Source of the DNA: Onthophagus taurus
Lineage: Eukaryota > Arthropoda > Insecta > Coleoptera > Scarabaeidae
Direction: 5' to 3'
Assembly: GCF_036711975.1 (NCBI RefSeq)
Contig: NC_091967.1
Span: forward strand, 12,958,001 to 13,022,000
Length of the DNA stretch: 64,000 nt
Made by a program: the position numbers and the translations under genes. Each line of letters opens with the position of its first letter. The stretch's first letter is position 1. Under the pieces are notes generated by a model. The model saw only the letters and a list, made by a program, of their open reading frames with translations. It had not been told where the DNA came from and searched no databases. Positions 1-11,370 of the stretch are shown here, piece by piece.

Positions 1-260
1 GATTAATCTAAAAGCCTGTCGTTTAAGTATATAATCTCTTTTTTAATGTTCGTTACCTTTCCGATATTATCAAAAAAGTATGTGGTTATAACCAAAGTAT
101 AAATTTATTAAATGAAAATAAAACATAAAATATTAATATTTTTAATCTTCTTTTTATCACAATGAGTTTATTTCTAAAAAAGCAATGAATCACCCATACT
201 AATCACGACCTCAATTTTTTATTGTTTAAAATTATTCTTTTCTTTTCTTCATCATTTCAG
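1..260 (+). other. 5' flank, probably the end of intron 1 of the first LRR gene
   Basis: AT-rich sequence ending in a pyrimidine-rich tract and a TTTCAG acceptor at 255-260. The reading frame stays open upstream to 222 but has no ATG there (it begins with TTG). The paralogous gene downstream has a phase-0 acceptor at the same point of its protein, preceded by a 2.4 kb intron. I infer that this is intron and that the start exon lies left of the window. Confidence 0.6.
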
Positions 261-1703
261 ATATTATTTTTTATTTACTTCTTTATATACACATCAACAA
301 CGGAGAATGTATCAAAAAGAAGTTGTAATATAATTTCCGGGTCATCAACTTTACAATGCTTTGGAATGTATTCAGAAGATTTTTCAAAAATAACCTTCAA
401 TGAAATCTTAGAAAACTTAGAATGCGTTCGATGTAATTTAGGAAATATCCCACCGGAAACGTTTGATTTTGAAGATAATCACCTTTTTACATTATCATTA
501 AAAAGTAATAACATAACCGGGCTTGTTCCGTTTACTTTTGTTGGATTGGATTATTTAAGAAAATTAGATTTAAGTAATAATAGTATTCAAATAATAATAC
601 CGGGTACGTTTAAAGGTATCAAAAATGTAGTTATATTTAATTTAAAACGAAACAAAATAAGGAGGATTGAAAAAAATTCATTTTCGGAATTGGAAAATTT
701 GGTACATTTGGATTTATCGGATAATTTGATTATTGATATTTATCCAGGTGCGTTTAATAATTTAAACAAATTAAGATTACTTGAATTAGAAAATAATAAA
801 TTAAAAATTTTACAAGATGGATTTCAATTTCCATCTAACATAGAAGAACTTTATTTAGGTAACAACGTCTTAAATAAACTCCAAAACAAATTCAAAATTA
901 ACAACTTATTAAAACTTTACCTCTCAAACAATGACATCTCCGTTATACCAAAGAATTATTTTAGTTCTGTAATCAATTTAAAAGAAATTTATTTAAACGA
1001 TAATAAAATCATCGAATTAGAATCAAACGCTTTTAATGATTTAAAAAATTTAGAAATTTTAAATTTAAACAACAATACTTTGAAAGCGATTCCTTTTGAT
1101 TTATTTTCGGAATTACTACGTTTAAAATATTTAGATTTAAGTAAAAATTCTTTAAAAATAATCTCTTTATACACACCACTCCCAGAATTAATTACTGTCA
1201 ATTTTTCTCACAACTATATCAATAAAATTTTAATTCCAACAGGAAATGTCGCAAAATTGTTTAATTTAAATTATCTCGACCTATCACATAACAATTTATC
1301 GTACTTGGACTACGTAGAATTATACCAAAACGCTCCAAAATTAATTTTATTAAACGTAAACCACAATAATTTACCTTGTAATACCGAAAAGGAAATGATT
1401 TCGTATTTTCCTTTAGATAATTTTAGTTTAAACATTGATAATAACGCAAGTATTTTATGCAATGTAACGAAAAATTCTAACATAATGAACAATTTAGTTG
1501 AAATTGAAGAATTAATAACAAATCATAATGGCCATAATCATGTTCCATTTTTATATGGATTATTAATTTTTGTTAGTGTTTTTATTTTAATTATTGGATT
1601 AATTCTTTATAAGACATATGTGTATGTAAAAAGATGTAAGGAGAGAGATTTAACACAACTTAATGAAACTGTTACTCATCATACAGCTTATGAATCATTA
1701 TAA
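261..1703 (+). CDS. Leucine-rich-repeat transmembrane protein, 3' exon (5' partial)
   Basis: One large exon encodes 480 residues. It starts with a hydrophobic stretch (rest of a signal peptide), then a Cys-containing cap with CxxC (ECVRC), then about a dozen 23-24-residue LRRs with the LxxLxLxxNxL pattern (for example YLRKLDLSNNSI and NLEILNLNNNTL). A Cys-containing C-terminal flank follows, then one membrane segment (FLYGLLIFVSVFILIIGLIL) and a tail of about 35 residues ending in YESL. This fits a type I cell-surface protein with an extracellular LRR domain, probably for adhesion or recognition. Partner and function are unknown. It is clearly a paralogue of the gene at 2864-6782: both share blocks such as GTFKGIKNV / GVFKGIKNV at matching places and a phase-0 acceptor before the signal core. 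The start codon is not in the window. Two-gene insect LRR clusters are common and I cannot assign a named family. Confidence 0.85.
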   Translation: MLFFIYFFIYTSTTENVSKRSCNIISGSSTLQCFGMYSEDFSKITFNEILENLECVRCNLGNIPPETFDFEDNHLFTLSLKSNNITGLVPFTFVGLDYLRKLDLSNNSIQIIIPGTFKGIKNVVIFNLKRNKIRRIEKNSFSELENLVHLDLSDNLIIDIYPGAFNNLNKLRLLELENNKLKILQDGFQFPSNIEELYLGNNVLNKLQNKFKINNLLKLYLSNNDISVIPKNYFSSVINLKEIYLNDNKIIELESNAFNDLKNLEILNLNNNTLKAIPFDLFSELLRLKYLDLSKNSLKIISLYTPLPELITVNFSHNYINKILIPTGNVAKLFNLNYLDLSHNNLSYLDYVELYQNAPKLILLNVNHNNLPCNTEKEMISYFPLDNFSLNIDNNASILCNVTKNSNIMNNLVEIEELITNHNGHNHVPFLYGLLIFVSVFILIIGLILYKTYVYVKRCKERDLTQLNETVTHHTAYESL

Positions 1704-1728
1704 AACATCTAATTTGTTGATGTATAAT

Positions 1729-1734
1729 AATAAA
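1729..1734 (+). terminator. Polyadenylation signal of the first LRR gene
   Basis: AATAAA lies 26 bp after the stop codon in an AT-rich stretch. The spacing is short but usual for insect 3' ends. Confidence 0.5.
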
Positions 1735-2736
1735 TTTTTATTAAACTATATTTATGTATTTTCATTTAATGCCTTTAATGCTTGTAGCCGAAAACCTCAA
1801 AGATACGTTTTGTTAATCAATTACTGGAACTCCTTTGAAACCTCTGGATGAATTTAGGTATCGTTGGAAATTCATGGAAACACCTAGAAATGTTTTCTAA
1901 AAACTTTTAAGAAATTTGATAGATTCTATGTTTCTTTTGGCATAAAAAACAACTGTATAAATTCTTCTATAAATCAATAAAAATTATGGAAATGAGTCTA
2001 AATGAAAGTATGGAATGAGTCAGTTGCATCCCACGGTTCTCAAGAAATGGGGAATCATATATATTGTGTTACATGACGTCAAAACTACAAAGCTTTATGT
2101 GCTATGAAATTACTGTGGTGGCCAAAATAGAAATATTAAACTTTCTGTGTTATGTCACAAAGATATGAGTTCATACTTAATTTATAAACTATACGTGAAT
2201 TTATTTCCACAATCTTCTGTTTAGTTAATTAAATAAATACATCAATATCTCCATTGCAAAATCTATTGGGTGTTGATCAATATGTTTGAATGCACAAATT
2301 CTAGTACAAAAATGTCAAAACCCTTCATATTGAGTAAAAAAATTTAATTATTTTCAAATAAACATAAATATATCAAATAAAACTATGTTATTTTTATAGA
2401 CACGTGTATAAAATCCCTGTATATAACGTGCAGTCTATAACAAATACGAACTCTCTCATCTGCATTAATTACACCTAGTTGAATCACTTATTACTTGTGA
2501 TTCTCAGTAGTTTATCGATGTTGAACGAGCTTAAACGCGTGCTTAAACGAGCTTCTAAAGAAAAGAAACCAACACTTAAATTTTAAATAATTAAATAAAT
2601 CAACATTTCTGTTTATTATGTCTGTACATTTCTGATGTAAGAAACGGAATGATTCCATCGAGTGCGTGTTATGCGTCGTTCCTTTTCTAGGAAATCAACA
2701 TCCCCGATTCAAATAAACAAGCTCGTATGGAGTTCA
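1735..2736. other. Intergenic spacer between the two LRR genes
   Basis: AT-rich, without a convincing reading frame or recognised repeat. The last 200 bp are less AT-rich and lead into the candidate promoter of the second LRR gene. Confidence 0.6.
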
Positions 2737-2771
2737 TCAGTCAGTGTGGTTTCGGTAATGCGCGGCGACAA
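2737..2771 (+). promoter_or_regulatory. Candidate initiator promoter of the second LRR gene
   Basis: TCAGTC at 2737-2742 fits the arthropod initiator TCAKTY, with +1 at 2739. At +28 to +33 is CGACAA, a weak (4 of 6) match to the downstream promoter element RGWYVT. It would give a 5' UTR of about 125 nt before the ATG at 2864. No TATA box is seen. This is inference from motif and spacing only. Confidence 0.35.
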
Positions 2772-2863
2772 AGCTAACAACTGATTTTGCTGTTGATCCA
2801 AAAAGTTTAAACTTCAAAGTGGGACGTAATTATTTTATTTATCGTCTCGGTTAAAATCTCAAG

Positions 2864-5800
2864 ATGAATTCGAATAAAGTAAGTAAAAAAAGCCTTTTAT
2901 TCATAATTAATTATTACAATCAAGATTGTTTTTTTAGAAATATTTGAATTATTAAAACAAATGATTTAATTTTTTTTTTAATTTTATTTAATTTACATTA
3001 CTGCAGTTTTGTAAATAATAATGCAAATCGAATGTTTATTTCGGAGAATTTTATTAAGAGTGTGAACTTTGTTATCACGACGAACGGTAACCTAAATATC
3101 AAAAGTGAACTTAGGTCATCTGTGTGATGATAATAAAAAGAACTAATTATAAATATCAATAAAAATTTTATTGTTTCTGTATTTTAATTAAAGGAAACAT
3201 TAAAATTAAACTTATTTTTTCTTTATATTAAAAGAGCACTAAAATAATTTTATTATTCATACTTCATTATCAACTCATGTTCATTTCTATCATTTTTTCC
3301 GTGCTATAACAACATAAATACGCAACGGAGTTTTCCGGTGTACAACTACTTAGTGATAAGCTATATATGAACATTATTACCAAGTACGTCTTTGTCATAT
3401 AATGATTAATACGAGATTAAATTTATTTCTTTGTTCCGTTTTATAAATTTTATAACATTTATGATTACAGTGCAAATACTGTTTATAATTTAATATCGGC
3501 GAGTGGTACAATACTAACCTTAGATTTTCAGTCAATCACACACTGATTTTAAAATATATAGTATTGTCGCAATAAATACGCAATTTCGTTTAGTATTAAC
3601 TCTGTTATTATCATGTTTACAATAAATAAATTACAAGCCATAATCAACTCACGGAAAATAATTATAAATAATAAAGTTGTTTGATTATGTCTCTATGAAG
3701 AGTTTAATGCAAACTCAGCAAAATTATTACTTGTATAATTTGGTGCTAAATAAGAATTAATTTTGATGTCTAATTAAGTTTTGCCATTCGAATTTAGTGA
3801 GAATTGCAGTTGGTTAACTTATTAGACAAAAATTGAAATTGTTTACTATTAGAAGTCTGCAGATCGCGATATTTGACCTATATTAGAAACATCGTACGTC
3901 CACCACTCACCATTATTTATACGTCACTATGAGTAACAAACAGAGTAAGAAGCTGAAGAACATATGAAAACAAATAAAGCAGCATCGATATGGAACCTGT
4001 GGTATTACACTTCTTCACTTTCTTCTTCCAGCACTACTCTATGAACTTTAGCATGGTTTACAATACGACACCATTCCGATCTGTCGTCCTTCATCACATC
4101 ATCCTTCCATCATTTCTTTGGCCTTTCTCATCGTCTCTTTGTACCTGTAGTATCTATTCTACAATTCTCTTCACTTCTCTATCTCCCTAAATCCTTTTAC
4201 ATGTCCCAGCCATGATATTCTTTGTGATTTTATGTGTCGTACTGTGTCTACATCATCCATGAGCTGGCCTAATTCGTGGTTCATTTTTATTCTGCACATT
4301 CCAGTACATTTTGTATCGATCCATATGTCTGAATTAATGTTGATGTACTAACTTCTTCACCTTCTTCTTCCGGCACTACTGTCCTCTATGAACTTTAGCT
4401 TGCTTCACAATACGATGCCATTCCGATCTGTCGTCCTTCATCACATCATCCTTCTATCATTTCTTTGGCCTTTCTCATCGCCTCTTTGTACCTGTAGTGT
4501 CTATTTTACAATTCTCTTCACTTCTCTATCTCCCTAAATCCTTTTTACATGTCCTAGTCATGATATTCTTCGTGATTTTATGTGTCGTACTGTGTCTACA
4601 CCATCCACGAGCTGGCCTAATTCGTGGTTCATTTTTATTCTGCACATTCCAGTACATCTTGTATTGATCCATATGTCGGGCGCAAGATCTATCTTTAAAA
4701 AAACTCTTAATTTGTTTCTATCTCCTGTCGACATGGTTCATGCTTCGCATCCATGTGTTGTTCATTTTCTCGAGTTTCGATTGTCTTTAGGCTATATTAC
4801 ACGTAGTAATTCTTTACAACATTTGAATTAGCAGATATTGAACTCTATGAACATGACAGTTATCCAAGGTTATCCAAATATAGTTAATAATTTTTAATTG
4901 ATTTTCAAAGAGTTTCAACAATATGTAAGGATTTGTGCTGATTTCTACTACTTTTTCGGAGACAGTATTTGTCCTTCACTACAAGCTGTGTTGAGCCGAT
5001 AAAGTAACCTAACAAGTGTTGGTCATGTATGCATCAATAGATACAAAGATGTTTGTCAGAAATAAAATCATTTACCCAAATTTATTTTATTAAAATTTCA
5101 AAAATTAAATCAAATTTCATAAGTTCATACTTTGGGAATTTGGTCAGATATAAATTTTAAATTAATCCAACTTCGATCATGCGAAATTGGTGATTCGTTA
5201 CAACTTCAATTCGACTTGCGTTTTGTTATCTAACTTAATATCAGAATAGATTTTTTACTAACTACTTTTTTTTCTTTTTCAGTTATTACTATGTATCGTT
5301 GCGCTGAGTATACAAACATATGCCTCCGCTTACGCTTACGGTTCTTTATACCAATCGAGTAATATGAAATGTTCATATGGAGAACGTGGTTCTTTAACAG
5401 CTACATGTGAAAACGCAACGTCAAATTTCTTCAAATCAACCCCATATCGTTTCGACAGTTTAGACGAGACGTTGATTTGCAAAAATTGCGATTTAGGAAA
5501 TGTACCTTCGAATGCCTTCGATATCACAAACAACCAAATTGCAACCTTAATACTACAAAGAAGTAACATTCTAGGACTTTCTAATGCTGCTTTTATGGGT
5601 TTGATCCAGCTAAAAGTACTCGATTTATCGTATAATTCGATTCCAAGTATTGCCCCCGGTGTATTTAAAGGAATAAAAAATGTGATAAGCTTAGATTTGT
5701 CGCATAATAATTTGGGGATGTTATTAAAAAATGGGTTTTCCGAACTTGGTAATTTAACAACCATGCATTTGAATGATAATTTGATTAAATCGATAGATTC

Positions 5801-6782
5801 GGGGTCGTTTGAAAAATTAGGCCATTTAAAGCATTTAGATTTAACAAATAATTACGTTAAAGAAATTACGGATTCTTTCGTTGGAGTACCAAACCTTGAA
5901 CATTTGATGTTAAGAAATAATTCTTTAACGGCATTGCAACCAGATCAAATCAATATGACGAGCTTAATATCGTTGGATTTATCTCAAAATAAAATTCAAA
6001 ATTTGACAGCATACGTTTTTTCATCGTTAAAGAATTTGGAACAATTAAATTTATCGAGAAACGGATTAGAAAACATCGAAAATGGTGCTTTTAAAGGACT
6101 TAGTAAGCTCGAATATTTAGATTTAGAAAATAACAATATTCATACACTTCAATATGCCACTTTTATTAGATTACACAATCTTAGGGAGTTACATATGCCT
6201 TACAATAAATTATACGTATTAAAGCTGGGCCTTTTTTCACCAATGCCCGAGTTAAGATATCTCAACGTTTCTCATAATAACATTCACGGCATCGCCAAAG
6301 GAAACGTAATGAAATTATACCATCTCCACACGTTAGATATATCTTACAACGACATAACTGAACTTGATTATAAAGATTTATTTGATCACGCCCAAAGATT
6401 AGTGTACATTACGGTTGACAATAACAATCTTCCATGTTATGTAGTTGAAGAAATGATCGATTATTTTAACGACGATGGAGTAATGTTTAGTATAGACGAC
6501 ACATCAAGTTTAAAACAATCTTGTAATAAAACTTTAACAAAAGATATTAGTTTAGAAAAGGAAATGGTTAAAATTGAAAAACTTGCAATGCCAGAACCAC
6601 CACAAACATCCGGCAATATCTACGTCATTTACGTGTTGTTATGTCTTTTAACGATTATCGTTTGCTTCATGGGTTACATTCAATTAAAAATTTATAAGGA
6701 GACAATTGGAAGGAAAACCAACGATATCGCCGAAGTGAATTTAATTTCTTCTGGAGGACATGCAAATCATGACGATTATTAA
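2864..6782 (+). CDS. Leucine-rich-repeat transmembrane protein, complete (504 aa)
   Basis: Coding exons are 2864-2878 and 5283-6782, with a 2.4 kb phase-0 intron. The tiny first exon encodes MNSNK, followed by a GTAAGT donor. Joined to LLLCIVALSIQTYASA it makes a classic signal peptide, which is why I chose this start. The mature protein has a CxxC cap (ICKNC), about 12 LRRs (for example HLKHLDLTNNYV and KLEYLDLENNNI), a C-terminal Cys flank, one membrane helix (IYVIYVLLCLLTIIVCFMGY) and a short tail ending HANHDDY. It is predicted to be a cell-surface type I protein. It is the tandem paralogue of the gene at 261-1703, so the pair arose by local duplication. The intron holds two LINE-derived segments. 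The named family is not assigned. Gene structure is well supported; function is open. Confidence 0.88.
3990..4325 (-). mobile_element. LINE ORF2 3'-end remnant, copy 1
   Basis: Read on the minus strand in shifting frames, it shows the C-terminus of a non-LTR retrotransposon polymerase: NHELGQLMDDVDTVRHKI, then ERPKKWKDDV and a DDRSEWRRIV-like end. This matches the usual RTE/Jockey-like ending with a GRPxxxWxDxV block. Several frameshifts and stops make it a fossil. It lies in intron 1 of the second LRR gene and is followed at once by a very similar copy. Confidence 0.65.
4346..4850 (-). mobile_element. LINE ORF2 3'-end remnant, copy 2 (tandem with copy 1)
   Basis: Nearly the same DNA as copy 1 in the same orientation. 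Shared blocks include TTCCGATCTGTCGTCCTTCA and TCTTTGGCCTTTCTCATCG. It extends about 150 bp further towards the element's 5' side. The short spacing and high similarity suggest tandem duplication or repeated insertion of the same 3' end. It has stops and frameshifts. Confidence 0.65.
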
Positions 6783-6872
6783 AACGTATATCGAAAAAGA
6801 AATAGACATATAGTGATTTTGTGAAACTCTATGTGCCATTACGACTGTTACAGGGATCTTTATGTAAAATTT

Positions 6873-6878
6873 AATAAA
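6873..6878 (+). terminator. Polyadenylation signal of the second LRR gene
   Basis: AATAAA about 90 bp after the stop, with a second AATAAA about 18 bp further on. Confidence 0.5.
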
Positions 6879-7979
6879 AAAAATTATTTTTAATAAAAAA
6901 ATTTAATCTTTATTACCAGTATTATTCTTTTAAGTCATCTTAAACGATGCATTTTAGATAAATTTAACTTTAACATTTTCTATATGGCAGTGATTATTGG
7001 TGTTATCTTAACGAGTTTAACCCTTGACCTAAGCTTGATATTTCAGTGAGACAAATAGAATTTATCAATATTTTTATTCTCGAGTTGGAATATTACTGTT
7101 ATCAGTTATTGTAAAAATAAATTAAGAAATCGTAACAAAAAATATCATATTTAAAAAATTATTAACTTAATTACATTATGGACAAAACTTCACTTTTAAA
7201 CATGCAATATAATTTATAAATATTTCGGCGACGGGCTGAACTTTATTATAATAAAAGGGAGAAATAAAGAAAACTCAAAAAGTCAAAACGAAGATACCAA
7301 AGCAAAATATAACATAGAATACTTAAAAGGAAAAAAATGCGTAAGAAAGAAAATCAAATTAACCTTATGGTGTCATGATGTTCAACCTTTTCCTTTATTC
7401 TTACCTGTGTTATTTATTATTAATTTTTTTATTTGTGCCATCTCTCTTTCTGGATGATTCTTTTATGTTCTCCTCCCAGAATTTACGATTTATTCTACTA
7501 GGTCTTCTAGGTGCCTAGTCTTCTCAGGTGCCCATATCACTGAAGTTGTTTTTTTCTATTATTTGTACTATGGGATTCTGTTCTAGTTTTGCACTGATAC
7601 TTTGTTTTTCACCTTATCACGTCTCGTTCTTCCTACCACCAGTCATTGCTACTTCATTTCTGACGCAATTAATTGGACCGATGGTAATTTGTTATTGTAA
7701 ATGATTAGGTTCCGTACAAAACAGAAAGTTTTGAGAAAAATGTGTGAAGAATTACAAGAAAATGTACTATCTGATGTACTTGTTACCTACTAAGAAAACA
7801 AAGAACAATTCCAGAGTAATCAGATAAAATTATTCCTAACATTGTTAAGGACACTTGGTACAACTAACTTAAAGAAGTTTCGTCATGTACAAACATCTCA
7901 AACTATCCAAGTAATTGGATTCACAATTTATAAATGTATTGATTAAATAAAGAATATATGTACGTGTATGACTGGATGG
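6879..7979. other. Intergenic stretch, no gene seen
   Basis: AT-rich, without a supported reading frame. The last few hundred bases may be flanking parts of the LINE remnant that follows, but I could not recognise protein in them. Confidence 0.5.
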
Positions 7980-8610
7980 GTATTTTAGGGGGAAGGATTT
8001 GGAGGTGAACGTAGACAAAAAGAAGTTGATGAAGTTTTGTAAGATGTGCCGATCAGATACTGCAAGTGAGTGTTTGGGGTTGGTTAGGGTGGAGAACACA
8101 TTTAGAGAAGAAATGAAGGTGAGGGTGGAAAGAAGTGCGCATTGTAAAATCTTGGGGAGTGTCGTAGAGAGATTGGGGCAGGAAAGGATCGTCATGAGCA
8201 ACGAGAAGAGAAGGGATACTACAGAAGTGTGGGGTACTCAACAGAAGAAGTGAACAACAAAAGAGAGGAGGGGATTGAGATGTGGAGACAACTGGAGTAG
8301 TGGGATAGGGATGTGGGAATACCGAAGTACTTGTCGGCGGTGGGGAATGAAGAGGTGGCCAGATTTATATGTGGTAACGATAAGAGGGCCAATAGATATT
8401 GGATGGAGGATGAGGAGAGGGTTGTAGACTGTGTGGGGAGGGCTGAGAATCTTTAATCTACCTCCTGTTAGACTGTGATGAGTTGAGAGAGGAGGTGATT
8501 CACAGGCAGGTTCTGGGCGACAGGCGCGGTGGAGGAGATGGATAGAAGAGGTCCTGGCAGCAAGGAGACGTAGGGAGACACTGGGAGGTTGAGGAACCGT
8601 GTTAGGTTGG
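7980..8610 (+). mobile_element. LINE ORF2 C-terminal remnant, plus strand
   Basis: Broken frames encode stretches close to the better kept LINE at 29445-30160: REEGIEMWRQLE, WDRDVGIPKYLSAVGNEE, then ARFICGNDKRANRYWM. The purine-rich DNA is much less AT-rich than its surroundings. Stops and frameshifts interrupt it, so it is an old dead copy of the same family. It ends in an A-rich stretch near 8615-8630, as LINE 3' ends often do. Confidence 0.75.
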
Positions 8611-8639
8611 GTTGAAAAAAAAAGAAGAAAATGGTTGCC

Positions 8640-11310
8640 CAGATGATAAAGGGACGAAGATAAGCAATCAAAGTGCGTTACAGATCCAAAAGAGCTGTGT
8701 TATCTCCATGGACAAGACGATCCAAGATCCGGAAAAATATTGAATGATATAATGCAAATAATTGGAGAGAAAATGATGATACTTTCAGGTTTCTTTTAGA
8801 TATAAATGCGGTAACAATATCAGCAGATCAGATATTGAGAAGCATGAGAGGTAGACAGAAAAGAAGATTTTTAAATTATTTCATAATCACAAAACGATGA
8901 CAACAATACGAGGTTGTGACCGGAGAGAGACTGGCAGAAACAGAATGAGATGTACAAAAGGAAGAAAGCAAAAATCAAAAGAACAGATAAATAGAAAGAG
9001 AAGGAACGAAATAGTGTAATATTCTCCATGCAAACACTCTTATGAATGTCCAAGTAGGCAATTTAGATTAGAAAAAAGAAATTGATCAGCACATAATATA
9101 TAAGATTAGAAATTACGATTATAAATTATCATTGCGTTACGGGAAGGATTACCATGTGTAACATAAGCAACCTTATTGCAGGAAAATCCAGCTACATTCA
9201 AAAACATATTTGTTATATATATGGATTCTCAGACAAACGTATAATAATTCATAACGACAACACGTTGATAGAAAATAATTTGTTGCTGTGGAATAAGCCA
9301 AAATTTCTTAGAATTAACTGATTTGTTTTTCCTGGCGTATCTAGACTTATCGTTTTTGCCAATCATAATTGCAACATTATTGGAGTCTTCGTTTTAATAA
9401 GGGTATCAAATTCTAACTCTACTAACTACTCTACTCTACTAAAATATTATTTAGTATTGTAAAAATTATATAATTTACTATTTTAATTTGCAAATGATGA
9501 TAAGATACTTTGCAAAAAATGTAATGTGAAAAGTATAGTACTACATAGTTTGTTTAGTTTGTTATAGATTAAAGACGACGGCGTTTGGGGTCAAAATAAA
9601 TCCAAATAAGACACAACAACTGATAAATTATTGGCATGGTCAGGCTTTCATCACAGGATATATTGCATCGATAGTATTTAATGTTATTTTTCCTATCAAC
9701 ACGTTATCACACGGAAATACTCTATGTAAGGACACAATGTAACACAAAAAAAATGATTTTTATTTCCTGATTAATAGATTTATCAGCAAAATAAAAATTA
9801 ATTGAAGGTTTTTGTCCAAATCCGTGGTTGAGAAATATTTAAAAAAATGTTTTCTTTTCTCTTTGTGGCTAAAGTGGAAGGATCTTTCGGTTAGGAGCAA
9901 GTGGAACGGTAGAAGCACGTTTTTGACCTTGTTCCATGTAACGTTACGTGACGTTCCTGAACCAGGCAGTAGCAGTAGCAGCAGCAGGTGGCGTTTTCTC
10001 GTCCTATCGATCGACCCGGTGCCCTAAAATCCCGTCCCTTAAAACTTTTCATTCATATAAAAGCTCAATTCAAACTACACTCCAATTTAATTCAAAAACC
10101 ACACTTGTACATTCATATATGAATTTAAATTCAAATATTTAAATAAATGTCATTTCAATGAAAATATAGATTTTTTTATATAGGTGTTTATTTAAGTATA
10201 TAAATTTAGATAAATTAGAGAAAATAATATAATACAATAAGAACATTTTAAAAACGAAGTTATTTTAAATGTTATAATATATATTATTTCCTAATAAGAT
10301 TTAAATTTGATTTATTAAGGTGACTCCATCTACAATTTTTTGCTTGTACTAAACTATTATTGATATTTGGGTTGCCTAAGTAATGACATTTATATTATTG
10401 TATTTATACATTAATAATGAAGAGTTAGATACTATACAATATGAACTTCCATCACCATCAACCTCTTCACGTCCTAACAACTTTGAGGGCTAAACTTTGA
10501 TTATTGCAAAATAATATTAAATTATCAAAAAAGTTGCTTGGGTTGCATATAACACCGATATTTATTTTAAATTTTATTATTTTTTAACAACATAAACAAA
10601 AATTTTTTTATATCAACAAAAATACTTTGTTTGAATACTAATTTCCAATTCAAATAAGATCTTTCTAGAAATAATGAATAATTTTTAATTTTCAATCAAC
10701 ATGATTATGGAAATTTATGCATCACAATGAACCGAATTAATGTAAATAAACATTGCTGCGCCAAGAGAAAGGTTCCGAATCCCAATAACTAATAATAAGG
10801 AGTGTGTTTTTAACCTTCCCTGTCATTTACACTTCCCACATGCTTTGTCAAGAACAAATACACCACATTTAAAATAAATTGAATAATGAGGAAATCCATT
10901 TAAATTATAAATTAAAATAACCCAGCCCAAAACGATTAATATGTTAATGTGAACATTGCTAACAAAAGGGTGAAATTCCGTTTGGCTTCTTTATAGGAGT
11001 TGGAAAATAGCTGATGATTTTAAAAGGTTAAAGTCGTGGTTGTAGAAATTGAGATGTAGATATGACAAAAATGTGTAAAGACGAAGTTAAAATGTGTCTA
11101 AAAGTGGTAACAAAGGGATTGGATAAATTTATTAGCGAAAGTGAGAACGTTGTCACTTGCCCCATTCTCATGCCAATTACTCATTATCGTTTTTTTTCTT
11201 TATTTCTTTCTTTATCGCGTCCTCTCCTCCTGCTACCTCGCAAGGCTGCCGTGCAGTCTCTGTGGGAACTTGTTGCCTCTCCTGTTTCCCTTCACTCTAC
11301 TCTCTCAATT
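8640..11310. other. Intergenic region upstream of the EGFL7-like gene
   Basis: No supported gene. At 9860-10030 there is a less AT-rich block with a short imperfect CAG/TAG triplet run (about 9966-9990). It gives small open frames with no recognisable protein. The rest is AT-rich. From about 11140 the sequence becomes pyrimidine-rich and leads into the promoter of the next gene. Confidence 0.5.
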
Positions 11311-11314
11311 CGTC

Positions 11315-11349
11315 TCATTCCACGTGCAAACTTCGCCCGCGACAGACCC
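11315..11349 (+). promoter_or_regulatory. Initiator plus DPE promoter of the EGFL7-like gene
   Basis: TCATTC at 11315-11320 fits the insect initiator TCAKTY, with +1 at 11317. AGACCC begins exactly at +28 and matches the downstream promoter element RGWYVT at five of six positions. No TATA box is seen. The 5' UTR would be 54 nt. Motif and exact spacing together make this a reasonable prediction, untested. Confidence 0.45.
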
Positions 11350-11370
11350 TCAAAAGAAACAAGAACAACA

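Noticed and set aside
9812-10142. Two overlapping small open frames in a GC-richer block
   Set aside because: The frames arise from a short CAG/TAG triplet run. There is no signal peptide, domain or splice context, and the products are not recognisable.
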